Positions 1 through 13,770 of a stretch of DNA of 64,000 bases are shown here, piece by piece. Source of the stretch: Phylloscopus collybita (taxonomy: Eukaryota; Chordata; Aves; Passeriformes; Phylloscopidae); assembly GCA_027886175.1 (NCBI GenBank), contig JAJNNQ010000026.1:27546001-27610000 (forward strand), in the 5' to 3' direction. The first letter of the stretch is position 1. Every line of letters begins with the position of its first letter. The position numbers were made by a program, and so were the translations under genes. Under the pieces are notes generated by a model. That model worked only from the letters and a program-made list of their open reading frames with translations, searched no databases and was not told the DNA's origin.

Positions 1-3000
1 CCTCCCAAACTTCTAGTTATTTCAGAAGTGAAAACACTTCCAAACTGCTGTGCCAACTAAAACAGAACATTATATGAAATACATATTTTAATGCAACCGT
101 ACATGAGTACTAGTGAGTTTAAGGATCAAAGGCACTTGTCTTGGACTAATACAATATCCAGAAATTTCCTCCCTGTGTATCATTCAAAAGCAGACACTAA
201 GATTGAGCATTAAATTTTCCTGCTGTATTGATAGAGAAGGCACTAACAAGCCTATTATAGGTGAAGAAATAACAAATATTTAGTAATAAATCAGAAAATA
301 AAGCTTGCACATCAGCATCGGCACCAAAGAAAATGGGAGAGGACAGCAGAAAATTGCACAGCTCTGTACAAAGGGAAATTTTCAAATCCATATCATAATA
401 ACAAACATGAAAATCTTCAGTAATCAATCAGACAGTCTGAACCACAGATTTCAAATTCTGAATTTACTTGTGGATAGCACAGAAAAAGATGGCTCAGAGT
501 ACACAGCACAAAATTAAAATATAATAAACAAACCTTCTTTTCATGGTCCTAACCTTACTATTGGTTTAAGAGCAATGTGCCTTTTACAGTTAACTTTAGA
601 CTCTGTTATTCAAGCCAAGAAGTACTACATCTTTCCAGGGATTTCAATATATATTAGCTCATGGATGAAGATCATAAAATACAAAAGTAAAACAAACTTG
701 CCTTTCATAGCAGGATTACACCATGGTGCTTGAATCTTGCAGAGCTAATGGTTTGAAGGTCAGGCTCTTTGGAACAGATGCACTAATCTCTTATTATCTC
801 TATATTACACAAATTATTTCAGATAGTGTTTTTTCTTGGAACCAACAGATAAACCTCTATTTGCTGCCTAGGATTATTGTGATAATTAATGAGAGAGGTT
901 CTTTTTGGGTGTGTTCGAAGTGTTAGGGGGCAGCTGCTGTTGAGTACAGGTTGGTATAAAAATAGCAGTGACCAATTAAATAGCAGGGAAAAGTAAGACA
1001 TATAAATTCCATGCAGGTAAGATGCTGTCAAAATAAGGATTAAACATAATATATGCACAGAAAAAAAAGATTCCTATGTACACAATGAATCAAAATCACA
1101 TCTGGTAAAATCTAAGATCAGAGCACAGTCTTGCTTTATTTTATACACAGTCTCTGTTTAAGGAAACATGCAGTTCTGTTATTACAACCTCTGTAACAGG
1201 TCAGACTTTAAAACTCCATGGGTACAATAGAATCTAATATGACAGAAGATTTGAGATAAAACAACAAATAATAAAAAGTGCATAAACCCTGGCTTGTTTA
1301 TATAAAGCTGGTATTACTACCTTCCCAACTAAGCAAGGTCTGATAGGACATAATACAATTATCTAATTGGTAGTCAACTTCTAATAAAATTGCAATGAAA
1401 GATGAAATCATGAGTATGCAAATATCATGGAACAGAAATTTTGTGAAGCTCCTTGATAAATTAAAAGAAATAGCTACTGCCAGAATAAGAACAATATAGA
1501 GGGGACTTTGAATAAACTTAAGTATCATACATAGATATTTTAATAACTATTTCCCAGCCTTTAAATACACATAATTATATGTTCTTAAACACACTATCTT
1601 TAGGCTATGAAAAATATCAAAACTAATATTTCAGGTGTTAGAAAAGTAATGTTTTTGAAAAAGTGTCTGCCATCACAAGATTCACCCTATCTATTAGTGA
1701 CACAGCACTGAAGATAGGTAATGAAGACAATCTCCACTTTCTTTTGAAGTGAATTTTAATCTGCATTTCAGTGGTAACAGGAGCCAATGTCACTAAAAAA
1801 TGACTCAAATCTAAAAATTATTTTACTTAATAATCCTTTCATACAATGTGCCTGATTGCATACTCTTTTCAAAAGAACATTTTTATTCATCATATCTCCT
1901 ATTTTCCTCAGCTTCTAATATATGTATTTAATTTTTAACAAGAACATATTCTAGTAGAAAATTGAAAGCACTTCTCTTCAACTCAAGATCTTCCAACATA
2001 TAGTCAGAAAAATTCTTAGAACAATTTATGGGGTTTTTTTCCATTGAAATGTTTAGCAAAATCAATTTTTCTAACCCTTGCCCAGTGGTGGGCTTTCTCT
2101 GAATACTGCATTCTGTGTAAAGCCATGTTGGGAAAGAGGAAGATGCCCAAAGAAGACCAAAACTTTTTCAAAGGCCTTAACTTTTCTATTCATTTTTCTG
2201 TCATCCTCAAAGGAACTTTGGACTAAACAGAGTCATTGACTTTAAAAAATGAAATATAAAAGCATGGGTTATTTAAAACAAATCTAAAGTGCATGGTGTT
2301 GTTAAATATTTTATTTTCCCCTATATCTAGAAGAAGTTGTTTGTTTGTTTTTTTTTGTCTTACATATTCACAAAAACATGCAGAATTTTCACCAAGTTCA
2401 TCATGTGTAGATCTCCATTGGGCTAGTCTCTGTGAAGCATACATAGGACTGGACTTCACCATCATGAGGATTCTTAATACATCATATTTAAAAAAAATTC
2501 CAATGCCTTTGTAATGTGACATTATTTGTTTTAACAGTGAGGAAAATAAAACAATTTAGAAACCAAAGTTAACTTGCCTATAAACTCCTGTTCCTGCACA
2601 GTGGTGCCTGAAAATTTGAAATATTTGCTACTAGGAAATTATTTATATAAAAAAAGTCTTATGTTTTTAATATAACTCTCAGTCTGTGAGTTTATATTAT
2701 GTTCTGTTCATCCAAACAACACAATGATAAATAAAGCACCAACCCAGAATCATAGTGAAATTCTGGTCTGCTTTTCTTCAGAATTACAAAGGGAAAGAAG
2801 AGTATCTTCTGTACACTTAAGTGATCTCTTATTATACCATCTTCCTATTCAGCAAGGCAGATAAACACAGCATTTTCAGATATTTTAAGGATAATTTTGA
2901 CAGTGATAATTATTATTTTGGTAAAAAACCCTAGCAATTGTAATGAAAACATCTTTTTACAGAGAGTTCAGCACTGTGCCATCAAGTAGAATAACAAATG

Positions 3001-4610
3001 TCACCATGCCATTTTCTGAAGTACAAAACATGAGCTAAAAGAACAGTCAAAGGGATGTGAGTATAAACATACACATGTGCAAGGCAACCCAGTGATGGAT
3101 GAATCTGTTTTAATTTAATTAATGAGCTGTTCACATATCCTATGCATTTCCTCATAGAACTGAGTTTCCATCTTAAAAGGCTTTAGGGATCTTCTTACAG
3201 CCAGGTTGTGGTCAGCTTGTGGTCAATATACCTTCTGTAATATCACTAAAATACATCAACTCATCAGGTACTGCTACTTGCTCATTTAGCTGATTTTACA
3301 CTGCCAGGAGTGTTGTATGGTATTTACCCTTAAAGCAAGAGTAATTAATTAAAATCTCTTAAATAGGAACATTCTTACTGGGAGGACACAAGAAATGAAG
3401 ACGCTAAATGAAGCTGAGATTAAATGTATGCACAGCCCACATTATACCCCAGCAGCACAGAGCTGAGCCCTTTTTTTAGCATGCATGGGCATCAAACATC
3501 ATATTGCTTTCAGCCACAGATTCCAATTTCAAGAAAGGTAACACTGTCCTGGTTTATACTGTAAACACTATTAAACATGTTTAATACGTAAGTGATATAT
3601 AGACGCGCTTTAAAGTACGAAAATTTGATGTCCCACAGACTCTTTCTTTAAAACAATACTCCTGTCTAAAGATTACACACAAGTGGTTACACACATACAT
3701 GCACACTGTATTACATGCAGTTTCTCTTATCACATGCTCCTAGGTAAACAAACAGTTACAAATATCTTTAATCTCGCAGTTACAATGGTAAGCTTTTTAG
3801 GAAGTCTTGGCTCTTCTGCAGACTGTGGGTTTTTCAGTGGGTCGCTTGCAGTCCTGGAGTTTGCTCCTCAATAAAATGTGACAATGGCACTTACCATTCC
3901 TTTGTAAAATGCTTTAAGATCTATGGCTGCCAACAATGCAAAGAACAAAGAACCATCACTACTGTTAAAGAGGTCTGACATGAACTATAAAAGTCAGAAC
4001 ATAAATTAAGAGCACATAAAATAAATTACACTACAAAGTTCAGCAGTACATATTTACATAGCCATAGCAGTTCTTGCTCCAGTTGGGATTGCAAAATGAC
4101 TGCTATACCGCTACTACAACTCTAAGAGAATAGAAAACTTTGAACAACAGAATAAATATCTGCAAAAGGCATCCATTTATTCTACAGAATAGTCTTATCA
4201 GGCTGCTAAATTCTTAAGCCTTGAAATCAATGTGATTTTTAAGCATCAAACTCTCAAGAACAATTGATTTCTTAAAAATAAGCATATCCCACCAACAAAG
4301 AGACCATTTTTATGCATTAAGAGAAACTACCTATGCATCTAACATGTTGACTGACATGCCTGTGGGAAGCTCCTTAAGTGAAAAAAGAATGTTACAATGC
4401 AAAGCATCAATGTTCACTTCTCAGTTTTTTGCAACTTCATTTCATACATTGTTCTTTTAACAAAAACTGATGATCCTACTTCTCCATGGCATATGGCTTC
4501 TGTCGTAAGTACTGTCAATACTGCAGTCATGGGCACCCCATGAACACAGATAAAGAGTAAAACATGAGAAGAAAGTCAGGAGATGTCACATCTGTCACTG
4601 TAAATTGACA

Positions 4611-4935
4611 TCACAGAGTCACAGAACGGTTGGGGTTGGAAGGTACCTCTGGAGATCATCTGGTCCAGCACCCCTGCCAAGGCAGGGTCACCTAGAGCAG
4701 GTGACACAGGAACACATCTTCAGAGAGGGGGACCCCACAACCTCCCTGGGCAGCCTGTTGAGTGCTGTGCCACCTTCAATGTAAACAAGTTCTTCCTTCA
4801 TGTTGAGGTGGGCCTCCTATGTTTTAATTTTCGGCCATTACTCCTTGCTTGACATGCATTTTTGAGATATTCATGCGCATTGATGAGATTCCCTTTCAGT
4901 CTCCTCTATCATCATTCAGCCTCCCCTATAGGAAC
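4611..4935 (-). mobile_element. CR1 LINE, 3' fragment (5' truncated)
   Basis: The plus strand shows the reverse complement of a CR1 3' end. It begins with TCACAGAGTCACAGAACGG, then GGTTGGAAGGTACCTCTGGA, then GGCAGGGTCACCTAGAGCAG, CCACAACCTCCCTGGGCAGC and TCATGTTGAGGTGGGCC, and continues to about ATGAGATTCCCTTTCAGTC. CR1 is the dominant bird non-LTR retrotransposon. Its copies are typically 5' truncated and end in an 8-bp repeat tail, as here. The sense strand of the element is the minus strand, the same as RIMS1 transcription. Only 3' sequence and the extreme end of ORF2 are present, so it is inert. The lower boundary is clear and the upper one is approximate. Confidence 0.9.
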
Positions 4936-7085
4936 AACCACTGATCCAGCTGGACACTTGATTTGCCTTCCTGTTTCTCTTCACTTTTAACTCAACTAGC
5001 TTCATGCTGTCCAAATATTTTTTGCTCTTTTAGCAACAGATTATTTGCAACTATAAGCAAAAAGTAATATTTAAACAATACTAAGAAAGCATAGTATTAA
5101 CAAAGGCATTGGCACACAACCCCCAATTAAGACTAAGATAACATATTTACTGCTCAGTGTACCAGCACAAGGCACAGGGCAGCACTGGGTGAGTGACAGC
5201 ACATTGCAGCTTGCTGTGCTCCCCAGCTGCCCTTTGAAGACTGAGCATTATTATATTTCCAGAGTGCAAAAACTGGTAGTACCATATCCTAGAAAAAAAG
5301 TAATATTTTTATTAATGGTACACACAAAAAAAGAGTATTATTAAAGTACTTACATTTTCATCATAAACGTATCACAGGTGCTGTTCTTACATATTCTGCT
5401 TGACCAATGATGACTTATGAAAGGCTTGGATCATGACAGTTGTGCTGAGAGCACAACTAATTCAAGTTACAATAAATTTACAATTCACAGTGTCATTTCC
5501 ATCTACATGGTTATTCAGTTTTTGTTTTGACTGGAAAGATTCATAGCAATTACATAGTATTAGTTTTAATGATGACATTTGCTCATCAGAAAAATTAGGA
5601 TACTTAAAGAAATCACTAGATATTTGATCACATTTAAAACAATTATCAAATGGACTTCTTAAAGATTTTTCATGGCACTGCTTCTGAGGCTGACCACCTC
5701 ACTTTCTTTAACATAAACATATTAATGGTTCCTTTCATAAACCAATTTATACAAAAATATGAAACAGACATACACATAACTGTGCCTCTTGATTAGCATT
5801 CACACAGAGTCTTAGAAAACTGACTTTACATCTTATGGATGCTGAACAAACAGTAGAACAAACAAGAGAAACCACTTATGAGGTAGAGAGTTACGGCATC
5901 TCAGCAAGACTTAAAAAAATAGAAATCTTAAGACAATTGTATCTATGGAAAGTAAGCGTCCCAAAGGCACTCTTGTATTTGTAATTTGAATGTAGCCATC
6001 ACCCAGGAATATCAGGTTCAAGCCTGGTGCTCTGGCACAGTTTGTTTATTGCATGTAGAACTGCAAGAACAAGAAAGTGGCTACTTGGTGTAGCCCAGAA
6101 GTGTTTATTTTTTAAGTATTTTTAAAGTATTTTTTAAGTTCCTCTCCTCCATGCAAGATGGGCAGCAGAAAACCTTGCAGGGTTCAGGTACAGGATATGA
6201 AAGATTGGGGCAGCTGAACGCCCTTGTTTCTGAGGGGGACCAAGAAAGAGCTGGGAGCAGAAATAAAGAGGGCTGAGCACAGCCCAAGTAGGACACAGCT
6301 CACTAAATTTCAAGTGTCTATAGATGTAGCACTGGAGCTAGTCATGCCAGACTCCTCTTAGAACATATACAGAAAACCAGACATTTTAGGGGGTACTTAG
6401 TTATTTACTATTTCAGACATTTACTTGAGGATGGCTAAGCCAAGTGCAGAAGGGAACATTTCTCTCTACTGGCTAGAAAGAAAGCCTGAAGTGATGAACT
6501 GACAGCAATGTTGTGGAAACACCTATACTTGTTTGGACTACTCCCATCCTTTCTGATTACAGCTCCTGGTCCACTTCTTTGTAAAATGATGCCTTTCTAC
6601 TTGTCAAGGACAGGGTTTGGGTTCTATATCCCACAATCAGTTTAATACAATACTGTGTGTCCCACAGTACAACTGTACCATGTAGGTCTACTGAGAAAAA
6701 TACAATCTGAGAGAGATGGACTCATGGGATTCCTTGAAGAGCTAAGAAGTGGGAACTACTGGCTGGAAGATTTGTGCTCAGGTCTTTCTAGATGCAACCT
6801 TGGAGTTTTTATTTTTTAAATTAAAGATGGAATAATCCATGACGTCAAATATTCAGTCACCAGCACTTACACAGAAAGACTTGTCTCTGGACCACAAAGA
6901 CTAGGGGGCTTTTTGCCCTTTACATAGTGCCCCCTGGCCCAAATCAGTAAACTTTAAATGCCATTGTGGTAGCCTGATACAATCTAAAGATGATTACTGG
7001 GAAAAGTCACTCTCCTGGCATCTTGGCCATAGGCAAATTTTGGATCAGAAATTACTGTGAGGCAGACTGGGAGAGCATGAACCTC

Positions 7086-7115
7086 GCGGGGGGGGGGCGT
7101 GGGGGGGGTGGGGTG
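7086..7115 (+). other. G-quadruplex-forming G tract
   Basis: Runs of 9, 8, 4 and 2 consecutive G are separated by one to three bases (positions 7088-7096, 7100-7107, 7109-7112 and 7114-7115). The first two runs can each supply two G3 blocks, so intramolecular quadruplex folding is easily possible. The G-rich strand is the plus strand, which is the template for RIMS1, so the nascent RNA is C-rich here. Surrounding sequence is ordinary AT-rich intron. Confidence 0.85.
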
Positions 7116-10100
7116 GAATCTCATTTAATTTCTTGACATTGTTCCCAAGCTGGCTATAAACATATCTATCTCCATGAAGCAGAGTATAGGGTAAAGGCCT
7201 ATATGCAGCTATATGCAGGCATGGAGCATAAAAATACTTCTTGTGCGAGAATAAATGAAACTGTATTTGCAACTATGTAAATACTGTTAAAACTGTAAAC
7301 TGCTACTCAAACTCATCACAGTTTCTATGCCACCTTCTCAGTCACTTTTTCACCTGGATCCCCCAGTCAATGGCAAAGGTTCAACTCTTAATGGCTATCC
7401 TCTGACCTGTGACTACAGTCCCTGCATAAATATATTAAAGTTGCCTGTTCCAACACATGCTAGAGGCGATAGCTCTCTTGCCAGACCTGTGAAGTTTTCA
7501 ATATCTAAGGCAAAGTAAGCACAATATAAATGCAACTCAGTTCTTTCAAACCCAGCTCTTGGGGTGGTTGTGCCTCACAAGGACCTTTACTGAGACTCCA
7601 GAGACAGGGTTTGGTTACTAGATTGGATCCTGTGTGTGACCTTTCTGAAGTAACCCCTTCACAGTGCAGTGGAGTACCTCCACCTAGGCAGAAGAATCTG
7701 GTCTCTAACATGGTGTGCCTCTAAGTTAAAGATTAATGATTCCTTCAAAATGTTTCCCTGGTAAATTATTCCTTTCCCAGCAATAAATATTACTTCAATG
7801 GAGAACTTTCATTATGCAAAAAAAGCAAACCAATGCTACCATGCATAAAACCTTGAGGGTTTTTTCTGTGCTCCGTGAACATCTTTCCCAGTTAATGTTT
7901 GGAGTCCAGACTGAAGAAAGCAGATGAGCCTTGTCAAAGAAATCCCCTCACCCTGCCCTGACAATGAACTCTAGTAAAAAGCTGTTCAAACAGATGATCA
8001 TTATTAGAATAAGTTTTAAAGACTGAATAATGGGTCAGACTTATCTACTTTTATATATAAATCCTAGGTCACATCTATCCCTAATTAATTCAGTGTTTAA
8101 GTCTGGCCATGCTCTGAGAGAACACTTCACACCATCAAATCTAATCAAATGGTAGAACTATAAATAAAGCCACCAAGAGCCATGTGAAAGCAAAAGTAAT
8201 CAAAACAACAACCCTGATATTCCTGCCTGGAAGAGCTTTTGGATATTTTAACCTGCTTTGTAAACAGGAAATCCATTTGCACGCACCTGTGTTAAGATAA
8301 CTTGTCAATATGACAAGTTCTGTTCTGGAACTATAGAAGTCATCACAAACAAATGGATTCCCAAAACACTGATTCTTTTCCCAAAGACACACAATCTACC
8401 ATTAACACACACCCCACACCCCACCCCCAGCCTTTTAGTAGTGTTTCACACTGATATTTTCCAACCACCACATAAAATCAAAGTTAACCCAAGCTTCAAA
8501 GGCAGGAACTTTTTTGGGCAGTCACCTTATCTTATCTAACCATGAAACTTCTGTACTTCACAAATCACAGAATTACAGCAGAAAGACAACTGCCTCCTCT
8601 GGGCTTAGCACTGACCTGGCTTGACCTGAAGGGGAGTCAAGCTTCCATCACACAGAGAATTTCTGTTAGGACAGTCAGACATCTAGAGCTTCTGAGAATT
8701 AAAACATCTCATTTCTAAGATTCCTGGTAAAGTCAGCCTTTTGAAGTGATTAGACACCCACCAGAAACTGAATTTTTGCAATATGAAAAATGGCTATATG
8801 GGTAAATGAAGTAAACGATATGTGGGCATCTGTCTGTGAGCATCAAGTATGCCTATAAATATTAAGTAATTTCAAGCAATTCTCAAGGTAACTTTGAGGA
8901 TAAAACCACAACAGTTCATTGAAAAAATACTGTAGTTTAATCTTTTAGCCTTTTGAATGTCTTAATTCTATGGCACTGCAGTTAAATATTTGTAGACTTC
9001 AGTCTGAAAATCTAAACAAATTGTCCAATTTCAGTAAATTCAAGCATGCTGAGACAGACCTGAGGATACACAGAAGGCACACATACTGTTACTGCGGTCT
9101 AAGTAACTATATTGAGGTTTGTACAAAAAGAAAAAGCAATTCAACTTCACCATTGCACAGTATTTTTATGTTGTACTCAGAGTAAGTTATACCAAACAAT
9201 GGACATACTTAGCACCTAACACCACCATAGAAATCAACACAGATATAAACAAACATCACTTTTCACTATTCCCTTTTGGAAGTTATATGGAAATCACTTC
9301 TAAAAATTGCTTATCAAAATAAAGAAAAGCTGGCAGAACATTCAAAAGCTTAATGAAAATGTTAAAAATATGCCACAGTTGATAACAAAATACTTGTACT
9401 TTGACAACATGCCAGTGACTGAGAAATCACATCATTTCTGACTTCCTGGGATTTTTTTTTCTTTGTCTTTTCTTGGCAATTTGAAGAAAATTTAACATGC
9501 AATAAACTGACTAGTCAAATGGAGTGATCAAAAATGTCTCAAAATTTAGTTTAAATACTTTAAATACCAGTACACATACAAAGGAAAAGACAGCATAAAA
9601 ATAAAAGGGTGTATTAAAATAAGAACCTGTAAAATTCTCACTAGTATCTGACTGATTTGCTGAGAAAGCACTCACTTCTGGTATGTTTTGGTGAAAGCCA
9701 CTCACAAGCACAGACATTTCCAGGGGATAAAAGCCCCTGCTCATCAGCCGTGTTTACGCATGAAGGACGAGCAGATGCCACTGAAGAGCCAAGCTTTGTA
9801 CTGAAGAAGAAGTTAATTGGGCACCTCAGTCCCCCTTTTCCCTTCTCTTTGTGTGTCAGACTGGTTGCTAGAAAGCAAGTTTGGGCTAGCAAGTAATATA
9901 AGGTGCTTGTTTTCATCTCTTCTATCTTTGTTCTATTTTAAGACTTGCCAAAGTGGTTATTACTTATGTTAATTTAATTTATATGCCATCTAAAATATGA
10001 AGAGTACTCTGGGCAATAAAAGTTATACAATCAGGGATCTAATTCCTTTGTCACACAGTTTACATTAAACTGCTGCTTCTTCTCTTCTTGGAAACAAAGT

Positions 10101-13100
10101 CAACATTGGACTGGCCAGTAGCCCTGGGGAGCAGAAACACTGCCTGACTGATGCATGTGGGACCAAGGCCAGTGCCTGTCCTTGTTTATCATCTGTCCAC
10201 TCATGTCCTGCAATGCTGCTGGTACCTGGGTCTCAGCCAGCTGAACCCAACCTCCCTTCCTGATATCTGAAAAGTACTGGAGAAGGGAGTTGCTTTTAAG
10301 AGTGTGCCTCAGGTGTGCTCAAACTCTTTCCTATCCATATGCAAAGCTCCTACTGGAAAGACTATGTACCAAGAGGGTTCTGCAAAGCTGGGTTAAAGTT
10401 TTCAGCTGAAATTTTTTAAGGAAAAACAAGATTCAGCAACATTGAAATGTTTTGTGAACTGATACTTGCTCTGACACTATTAGCATTTTATTTAAGAATG
10501 TCATTCATATTTATTTATATTTTAGGAAATAAGCTACATTGTGTCCTTTCAAGATCAAATCATAAACTTTTAGATTGGAAATAATTTATCTACCTTAGTA
10601 ACTTGCAAAAAAAATTTTTTTTAAATATACATGAATAATTTTCCATAACTTCACTGAGTTCTTCATATTTCATTACTTATGATACAGAATTCAGAGTATC
10701 TAAGGGCCATTAGCTATTGCAGACTTATATAGCTACCATATATATGTATACAGCTTTTTTTATAAACACACTAGCAAAATCAGCTGCAGTAAAAGCAGCA
10801 AGCTTTATTATTATTATCATCATCATTATTATTTTCCTTGAAAACCTCTTAAAAGCAGCTGTTTTTTGTCCTAGTTTAGGTTTATTGCGTTTAGTTTGGA
10901 TTCTGTTGCTAATAGTTCTATTCCTTGCCAAAAAAAATTGATTGAAAAAACTCCTCAAGCTTATCTTCCCATTAACATTAAAAATCCTAATAAGATTGAA
11001 ATAATGTCTCTAAATCTGATGCTCCTTTAGATTCACTAAATGAACCATTTTTTAAACACGGCCCACCAATATCCTATCATCAAAAGTATGATTTTTAAAA
11101 ATGTTCTACAAACAAAACAATCTCCCCAAAAAATATACAAACAACAAAACACCAAAAAAAGAAAAAAAAAAAAACAAAACCCAAAAAAATCCCCAACCAA
11201 AACCCAAAAAACCTTCAAGATTTCTTACAAAGTCAGTTTTATTTTCTAAAATATACCAAACTACATAATTTCTTGGCCCTACTGGATTTAGAGACATGAT
11301 ACCTGTATCTGAAATACTCAACAGGCTATCTCAATTAAAAAAAAATAAATTAATGTTTATGTTAGAAAAGAAAAGGATTGCTTCTGAAAGGAAAAAAAAA
11401 AAAAATAAAAATTCATCTCAGTCATCTGACTCCAAAGAGGGCTTTATTCTTCCATGTGAAAGGAATGAATTCCTGTGCCACAGAGGAATAGAAGAGCATT
11501 TTTCCTCTGAATGACTGCACGTAATCTAAAACTTTCTACAAGTTCCAGAACATAATCTGTGGATCTAATCAGGCAAGACACATATGAAGAGTAATAAAAT
11601 ACAAGTTTTAGACTGACATTCTCTTAAAGAGAGGCATTTACATAGAAATTTTTAATGTGAAGATAGAACAATTTTTTCCCCTCTTGGTAGTCCTTTGGCA
11701 CCACTCTATTTCCTTTTTCTGTCAAAATTTTGGTATTATTTCAACTCTGTGTTTATACTTGCACAAAGTAGAGCTTGTGAACACAGTGTGAATCAGGTAA
11801 GAAAGCAAATAAAAGTCTTCTTTAAACACTGCTCAGTTAAATACAATCAGAACTATAAACAGGCCTTTTTCTAAGACCTTTCATAAGAAAATACAATATA
11901 AACATAGCAGTGAAGCTACACCTTAAATACATTTGACATATTTTGAAATTATACAAGACATGCGTGACATAGTTTAGGCAAACCAAGATTATACCTTCTG
12001 AAAGCTATACATTTTCCTCAACCCCACGCTACTTACATAGCAGAAATAGCCCTAAGAACAGTTATTGCTGCAGTTATATCTCTATTCAAAAACCGAGGGA
12101 GAAGTTGCAACTACAAAAGCAGAGTGACACTTTTGAGTACAACTCAAGCAACTGCATAACAGGAGAAGTCACAATTTGCATTTCAGGAAAAAGGAAAAGA
12201 ACCACATGTAACACTAACTCAACAGAGCAGTGGGACTTTGAAAATACTAGCCCTTATTAGGAAATCTTTTGGAAGATGAGTAACTGGAACTGAACTGTGT
12301 TTCTATTAAGGGTAGTGAATTCCTCAGCAAGACGGCAACAGTAAATAAAAGAAACCATGCTTACGTTCACTCAAGAGTTTCAAGGAATTGAGTGTCATTA
12401 CTAGAACAAGGAGTTCCTCTTATGAAAATAATCAGGTATTTTTCTTTCTTTTTTCAATATTCTTCATCTGCTTGCTCATCACCCTCCCCATCTTCCCCAT
12501 CCCTTGCTGCAGAAACATTTGGGTGCAGGAGCAGTTCAGAGTTTTTGCTGGGACGCGGGTTGCTCTTTCCTGTGGGATGTCAGGTACAGAGCTCAGATCC
12601 TGTCCCCATCCCTAAGGCACCATGACCAACCTCGCTGCCTCACTACAGACCTTTTTTAGATTGGCTGAAAAGAGAAATCCTTCTAAATGTCAATCTCCCT
12701 ACATTCTTCTTTTTGTGCAACAGAGCCATTATCCTCATAGATCATCACAACTATGCAGAGCAAGCTCTAAGGGCCAGCTGTGGCAAAAAAACCCAACCCA
12801 GTCAGGGAAGACTCTCACAGAGATAATACTGAACAGACAAGCAAAGTTAATGAGGGAGATGCAGGACAGACCACCACGCTTCTGCTAGGCTGCTAAAACT
12901 TACTTTCCAAGTACACACAGTGTAAAGTTAAGGAAAAGATTTTCAAACCATACAGACTTAAGATAACAATAGAGGCATCCGTAGCTAAGGAAGTTTATGT
13001 GTAAATATGAAGCATTCTTGCAGAGATTAATGCCCAACACAAGCAAATACTTGAAAATGCTCCTCTAAAAAAACAGAGAACAACATGTGAATTACAGTAG

Positions 13101-13623
13101 ACCAAGTTAAACCTGTGAGTTAACTCTAGCTGTAACACTCATGTTAATTCTGAATTCAAAGCTCATTTTCTGAATCGGCCATTAGAAAATCTTGTATCTT
13201 GTAGCATTCCACTTGGATGAACAAGAGATGGCAATACAAAATGTAGTATCAGAAAAGAAATCCTATGAAAACAGCAAAAGGATATTATGCTAGATAAGAT
13301 ACAAACAAGAGAAAAACTCTCTTTCCCTATTGTGCTAAATGCTTTGAGAGGTTTAAGATGCATCTCTCTCCGTTCTGACTGTCAGAAACTTTATTGCAAT
13401 ATTGATACAAATAGAAAAGTTTTTTGTAACCAATTTATATCTATTTGTTATTATAGCAGTTTCTGACAGTGCTGTCCTTTAGATTCAAAAACTTCTGTGT
13501 TTGTTTTTTTTTTTAATCTGAAAATTTTCATTACTTATTCTGAAAAGAATGAACTTGCAATTTGCATTGTCACAGTTTTTCTGGGTGCAACTAAGAAAAA
13601 CTATTCTATCCTCAAGTTCATCC

Positions 13624-13770
13624 GTCACAGAATCACAGAACCACAGAATTACAGAATTACAGAATCACAAAATCACAGAATCACAGAATAAGCTGAGTTG
13701 GAAGGGACCCACAAGGATCATTGAGTCATGGCCCAGCACAGGACCATCCCCAAAACTCCTCCTAGATTAC
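13624..13770 (-). mobile_element. CR1 LINE 3' end with expanded octamer tail
   Basis: The plus strand has about eight degenerate copies of a CACAGAAT-type octamer from 13624 to about 13690, then AAGCTGAGTTGGAAGGGACC and CACAAGGATCATTGAGTC, then CCCAGCACAGGACCATCCCC. This is the reverse complement of a short CR1 3' end together with its terminal repeat. The tail is longer than the two units seen in the 4611 copy. Element sense is minus. The copy is very short (about 150 bp) and codes for nothing. Confidence 0.87.

Noticed and set aside
8560..8640. AATCACAGAATTACAGCAG as another CR1 tail
   Set aside because: No CR1 body follows; only two octamer-like units are present, compatible with chance.
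9641..9916. Block open on both strands (91 and 79 codons)
   Set aside because: Neither peptide resembles a known protein, no splice or promoter support, and slightly higher GC explains the lack of stops.
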